From assembly GCA_003646045.1 (NCBI GenBank), contig QNDV01000102.1, positions 1 through 7,544 of the forward strand: DNA of 7,544 bases. The letters run 5' to 3'. The stretch is from a bacterium (GTDB taxonomy: Bacteria; Krumholzibacteriota; Krumholzibacteria; LZORAL124-64-63). The notes under the pieces were generated by a model that was not told the origin of the DNA, ran no database searches, and was given only the letters and a program-made list of their open reading frames with translations. This document shows positions 4,277 to 7,544 of this stretch, piece by piece (within the stretch, counting starts at the first letter, position 1; every line of letters starts with the position of its first letter). The position numbers and the translations under genes are program-made.

Positions 4277-4329
4277 CCAGGGGTGGCTGCCGCCGGCCGT
4301 CCGTTCCTTCTGCCCGAGGATGTGGTCAC

Positions 4330-7300
4330 GTGAATAGAATTCCGACCGACAAGTTCACCGGACGCCATAATTTTTCCAAACTCCAGCGGGACGAGAAGAT
4401 GCCCAATCTTCTCGCTGTCCAGCTCGACTCGTACAACGAATTCGTGCAGATGGGTGTCAAGCCCGAGGAACGAGCCTTACAGGGCATCGAATCCGTGTTC
4501 CAGACGATTTTCCCCATCGAGTCGACCCGTGGCAACCTGATCATGGAGTACATCAGCTACAAGACCGGTGAGCCCAAGTACGGCATCGAGGAATGCCAGG
4601 AGCGCAGCCTGACCTACAGCGCGCCTCTCAAGGTGAAGCTGCGTCTGGTGGTCAAGGAGGAGCCCGAAGGCGCCACCGACAAGGAAATGATGATTCGGGA
4701 CATCCAGGAGCAGGAAGTCTACCTGGGTGAATTGCCCATGATCACGGCCAAGGGAACTTTCCTGATCAACGGTGCCGAGCGTGTCATCGTCTCCCAGTTG
4801 CACCGTTCGCCGGGCGTCTTCTTCAGCGACGAGATCCACCCCAACGGACGGCGTCTGTTTCGTTCGCGCATCATCCCCTACCGGGGCAGCTGGGTCGAGT
4901 TCACGACGGACATCAACAACATCCTCTATGTGCACATCGACCGGAAGCGCAAGCAGCCGGCGACCATGCTGCTCAGGGCCCTTGGTTTCCAGACCAACGA
5001 GGAGATCATCGCCCTGTTCCACGAGACCGAGAAGGTCAAGATCCCCAAGGCCGGTACCAAGAAGTACCAGGCCCTGGAAGAGGACCTGGAAGGCCGTATC
5101 CTGGCCGCCGACGTTTTCCGGCCCGACGAGGAGGAGGCGTTCGGCAAGGCGGGCACGGTCATCGACGCCCTGCTGCGCGAGTCCCTGCTTACCGCCGGCG
5201 TGAAGGAGATCAAGCTGGTGGCGGCCGGCGAGGTCACCCTCAATGAGCCCAGCGTGATCCTCAATACCCTGCGCAAGGACCCTACCACCAACCAGGACGA
5301 GGGTCTGCGCAGGTTCTACAGCCTGCTGCGCCCGGGTGATCCGCCCAACGAGGAAGTGGCCCGCGCCCTCTTCGAGCGGCTGTTCTTCAACGACAAGCGC
5401 TACGATCTGGCCGAGGTGGGTCGCTACAAGATGAACCGCCGCCTGGCCCTGGATGTGGACCCCAAGACGACTACCCTCACGCCGGCGGACTTCCTGGCCA
5501 TTATCCACGAGATGATCGGGCTCTTCCTGGGCACCGCCGATATCGACGATATCGACCACTTCGGCAACCGCCGCATCCGTTCGGTGGGCGAGCTGCTGGC
5601 CAACCAGTTCTCGGTAGGCCTGAGCCGCATGGCACGCATCATCAAGGAACGCATGAACCTGGCTGACAAGGAGAAGCCCATCAGTCCGGCGGACCTGGTC
5701 AATGCACGGACCGTATCGGCCGTCATCCAGAGTTTCTTCGGCAGCAGCCAGCTCAGCCAGTTCATGGACCAGACCAACCCCCTGAGCGAGTTGACCCACA
5801 AGCGGCGTCTGAGTGCCCTGGGACCGGGTGGTCTGCACCGCGACCGTGCGGGATTCGAGGTGCGCGATGTCCACTACACCCACTACGGCCGCATGTGCCC
5901 CATCGAGACACCGGAGGGACCGAACATCGGCCTGATCGCCAGTCTGGCGACCCATGCGCGCATCAACAGCTTCGGTTTCATCGAGTCGCCCTACCGCAAG
6001 GTGAACAAGGGTGTCGTTTCCAACCGGTCGGACTACCTGACGGCGGACCAGGAGGATGTGGTCACCATCGCCCAGGCCAATGCCGCCGTCGACACCAAGG
6101 GCAAGTTCACCAGTTCACGGGTACTGACGCGTCACCGGGGCGAGTACCCCATGACCAAGCCGGCGGATATCGACTATATGGACGTGTCGCCGAAACAGAT
6201 CGTCTCGGCAGCCGCCTCGTTGATTCCGTTCCTGGAGCATGACGACGCCAACCGGGCCCTCATGGGCTGCAATATGCAGCGCCAGGCGGTGCCCCTGCTG
6301 CGCACCGACAGCCCGGTAGTCGGCACCGGCATGGAGAAGAAGATCGCCATCGATTCGGGTGCGGTGGTGGTGGCCGAGGCCAATGGCGTGGTGGAAAACG
6401 CCACGGCCGATACGGTGGTCATCCGCTACGACGACCCGGACGCGGTAAAGACGGGCAGTCTTTTCGACCAGGGCGGCCTGGTGGAATACCGGTTACGCAA
6501 GTTCAAGCGCAGCAACCAGGACACCTGCTACAACCAGAAGCCGTTGGTGGAGCCGGGCCAGGTCGTCAAGAAGGGACAGCCCATCGCCGACGGCCCCTGC
6601 ACCCAGAACGGGGAACTGGCCCTGGGCAAGAACCTGCTGGTGGCCTTCATGCCCTGGGGTGGCTACAACTTCGAGGATGCCATTCTCTGCAGCGAGAGGC
6701 TGGTCAAGCAGGACATCTACACCTCGCTCCATATCGAGGCCTTCGAACTCCAGGTGCGGGATACCAAGCGCGGTGTCGAGGAAGTCACACGCGAAATCCC
6801 CAACGTGGGCGAGGAAGCCCTGGCCTACCTGGACGAGGACGGTGTCATCGTCCCCGGGGCCCGGGTCAAGGCGGGCGACATCATGGTGGGTAAGGTCACG
6901 CCCAAGGGCGAGACCGAACTGTCCCCGGAAGAGAAGCTGCTGCGGGCCATCTTCGGCGAGAAGGCCGGTGACGTGAAGGATGCCTCGCTGAAGGCGCCTC
7001 CGGGCATGGACGGCATCGTGGTCAACGTGCGGGTCTTCAGCCGCCAGGACCGCACGACCCGCTCCAAGAAGGAAGAGAAGCGGCAGCTGGACGCCCTGAG
7101 GCGTCGTCGCGACCGCAATATGGGCAAGGTCAACGCCTTGGCCGGTGAGCGGCTGGAGGAGCTCTTCACGGGCCATACGGCGCATCACATCATCGATGCC
7201 CAGACGGGCGAGGTGCTGCTCAAGTCGGGGCGCAAGTTCACCAAGGCCGTGCTGGCCGAGATGGACTACAACGCCATCCACTGGGGCCTGCCCCTGGTCA

Positions 7301-7544
7301 AGGACGAGCAGCAGGATGCCCGTATCCGCTCGGTGTTCGAAGCGGCTGCCCGCGAGCGCGAACGTCTGGACGTGGAATACGAGAAGAACTGCGAACGCAC
7401 CCTGCGCGGCGACGAGCTGCCGCCGGGTGTAGTGAAGCTGGTCAAGGTCTACGTGGCCCGCCGGCGCCGGCTGTCCGTCGGCGACAAGATGGCCGGCCGC
7501 CACGGCAACAAGGGTGTCGTGTCGAAGATCATGGCCGAGGAGGA
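4330..7544 (+). CDS. rpoB: DNA-directed RNA polymerase subunit beta (partial, 3' end missing)
   Basis: RpoB is the beta subunit that, with RpoC, forms the RNA polymerase active site. The window holds 1071 full codons without a stop; E. coli RpoB has 1342. GTG 4330 is the only start that fits, with GAGG (4316-4319) 10 nt upstream and the family-like beginning MNRIPTDKF. Visible marks are SQLHRSPGVFF and RIIPYRGSW in the N-terminal lobes, DDIDHFGNRRIRSVGEL in the fork region, and the rifampicin pocket at 471-500 with D480, H490, R493 and S495 (E. coli D516, H526, R529, S531). PEGPNIGLI starts at 528 and GYNFEDAI has E782-D783. GDKMAGRHGNKG carries K1053 and K1061 (E. coli K1065, K1073). The pocket is wild type at the main resistance positions, which predicts sensitivity. 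A charged helical insert lies at about 907-1026. rpoC presumably follows outside the window. Confidence 0.98.
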   Translation, partial: MNRIPTDKFTGRHNFSKLQRDEKMPNLLAVQLDSYNEFVQMGVKPEERALQGIESVFQTIFPIESTRGNLIMEYISYKTGEPKYGIEECQERSLTYSAPLKVKLRLVVKEEPEGATDKEMMIRDIQEQEVYLGELPMITAKGTFLINGAERVIVSQLHRSPGVFFSDEIHPNGRRLFRSRIIPYRGSWVEFTTDINNILYVHIDRKRKQPATMLLRALGFQTNEEIIALFHETEKVKIPKAGTKKYQALEEDLEGRILAADVFRPDEEEAFGKAGTVIDALLRESLLTAGVKEIKLVAAGEVTLNEPSVILNTLRKDPTTNQDEGLRRFYSLLRPGDPPNEEVARALFERLFFNDKRYDLAEVGRYKMNRRLALDVDPKTTTLTPADFLAIIHEMIGLFLGTADIDDIDHFGNRRIRSVGELLANQFSVGLSRMARIIKERMNLADKEKPISPADLVNARTVSAVIQSFFGSSQLSQFMDQTNPLSELTHKRRLSALGPGGLHRDRAGFEVRDVHYTHYGRMCPIETPEGPNIGLIASLATHARINSFGFIESPYRKVNKGVVSNRSDYLTADQEDVVTIAQANAAVDTKGKFTSSRVLTRHRGEYPMTKPADIDYMDVSPKQIVSAAASLIPFLEHDDANRALMGCNMQRQAVPLLRTDSPVVGTGMEKKIAIDSGAVVVAEANGVVENATADTVVIRYDDPDAVKTGSLFDQGGLVEYRLRKFKRSNQDTCYNQKPLVEPGQVVKKGQPIADGPCTQNGELALGKNLLVAFMPWGGYNFEDAILCSERLVKQDIYTSLHIEAFELQVRDTKRGVEEVTREIPNVGEEALAYLDEDGVIVPGARVKAGDIMVGKVTPKGETELSPEEKLLRAIFGEKAGDVKDASLKAPPGMDGIVVNVRVFSRQDRTTRSKKEEKRQLDALRRRRDRNMGKVNALAGERLEELFTGHTAHHIIDAQTGEVLLKSGRKFTKAVLAEMDYNAIHWGLPLVKDEQQDARIRSVFEAAARERERLDVEYEKNCERTLRGDELPPGVVKLVKVYVARRRRLSVGDKMAGRHGNKGVVSKIMAEE
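7048..7407 (+). other. Charged helical insertion in RpoB
   Basis: Between VFSRQ (ends 7047) and GDELPPGVVKL (from 7408) the protein has about 120 residues rich in Arg, Lys and Glu (for example KKEEKRQLDALRRRRDRN and AAARERERLDVEYEKNCERT). E. coli has its second beta insertion (SI2) at the same point, also helical and charged but about 25-30 residues longer by my count. The presence of an insert here separates this protein from the compact beta subunits of Gram-positive bacteria. Its homology to SI2 was judged by position only. Confidence 0.6.

Noticed and set aside
4326..4333. Perfect 8-bp palindrome TCACGTGA over the rpoB start codon
   Set aside because: It cannot form a hairpin by itself, and an 8-bp palindrome is easily due to chance; no regulator is implied.
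4477..5955. Open frame of 492 codons on the - strand, with another at 6493-7503
   Set aside because: Both are fully antisense to rpoB, whose protein is conserved without break over the same region.
1..7544. Search for an undescribed system, mobile element, CRISPR array or foreign DNA
   Set aside because: All coding space is explained by conserved housekeeping genes of even base use; there are no terminal repeats, target duplications, spaced repeats or unknown genes.

Overview
The window is a GC-rich stretch of a bacterial chromosome carrying the conserved tuf - rpmG - tRNA-Trp - secE - nusG - rplK - rplA - rplJ - rplL - rpoB cluster. All genes lie on the + strand. Both ends are cut: only the last 40 codons of tuf and the first 1071 codons of rpoB are present. 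The order is one of the most widely kept in bacteria and does not by itself name a phylum. RpoB resembles the E. coli type, with an intact rifampicin pocket and a charged helical insertion where E. coli has its second lineage-specific insert. Together with the long acidic arm on NusG, this would fit a high-GC Gram-negative lineage such as the FCB group or a relative, but that placement is inference.

Layout. Positions 1-291 hold the EF-Tu C-terminus and ribosomal protein L33. Positions 292-483 hold a hairpin, tRNA-Trp(CCA) with an encoded CCA end, and two more hairpins. Positions 484-1686 carry secE and nusG, separated by a non-coding stretch with a terminator-like hairpin. Positions 1687-4176 carry rplK, rplA, rplJ and rplL (L11, L1, L10, L7/L12). 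A hairpin-filled 153-nt spacer leads into rpoB, which starts at a GTG.

How the genes work together. Every product serves translation, transcription or secretion: tRNA and EF-Tu deliver amino acids, L33/L11/L1/L10/L7-L12 are 50S proteins (L11, L10 and L7/L12 form the GTPase-associated stalk), NusG binds RNA polymerase and can couple it to the ribosome, RpoB is the catalytic beta subunit, and SecE is part of the SecYEG channel. In E. coli such genes are balanced by L1 and L10 autoregulation and by attenuation before rpoB.

The coding content is ordinary housekeeping, and I see no mobile element, CRISPR array, defence system or new gene system. What merits a second look is in the spacers and the NusG N-terminus. 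Most gaps are longer than in E. coli and hold GC-rich inverted repeats: a possible attenuator before nusG, a hairpin over the secE ribosome binding site, hairpins on both sides of the tRNA, and three hairpins before rpoB. No sigma-70-type promoter was convincing anywhere in the window. All pairings were found by eye, without folding energies.
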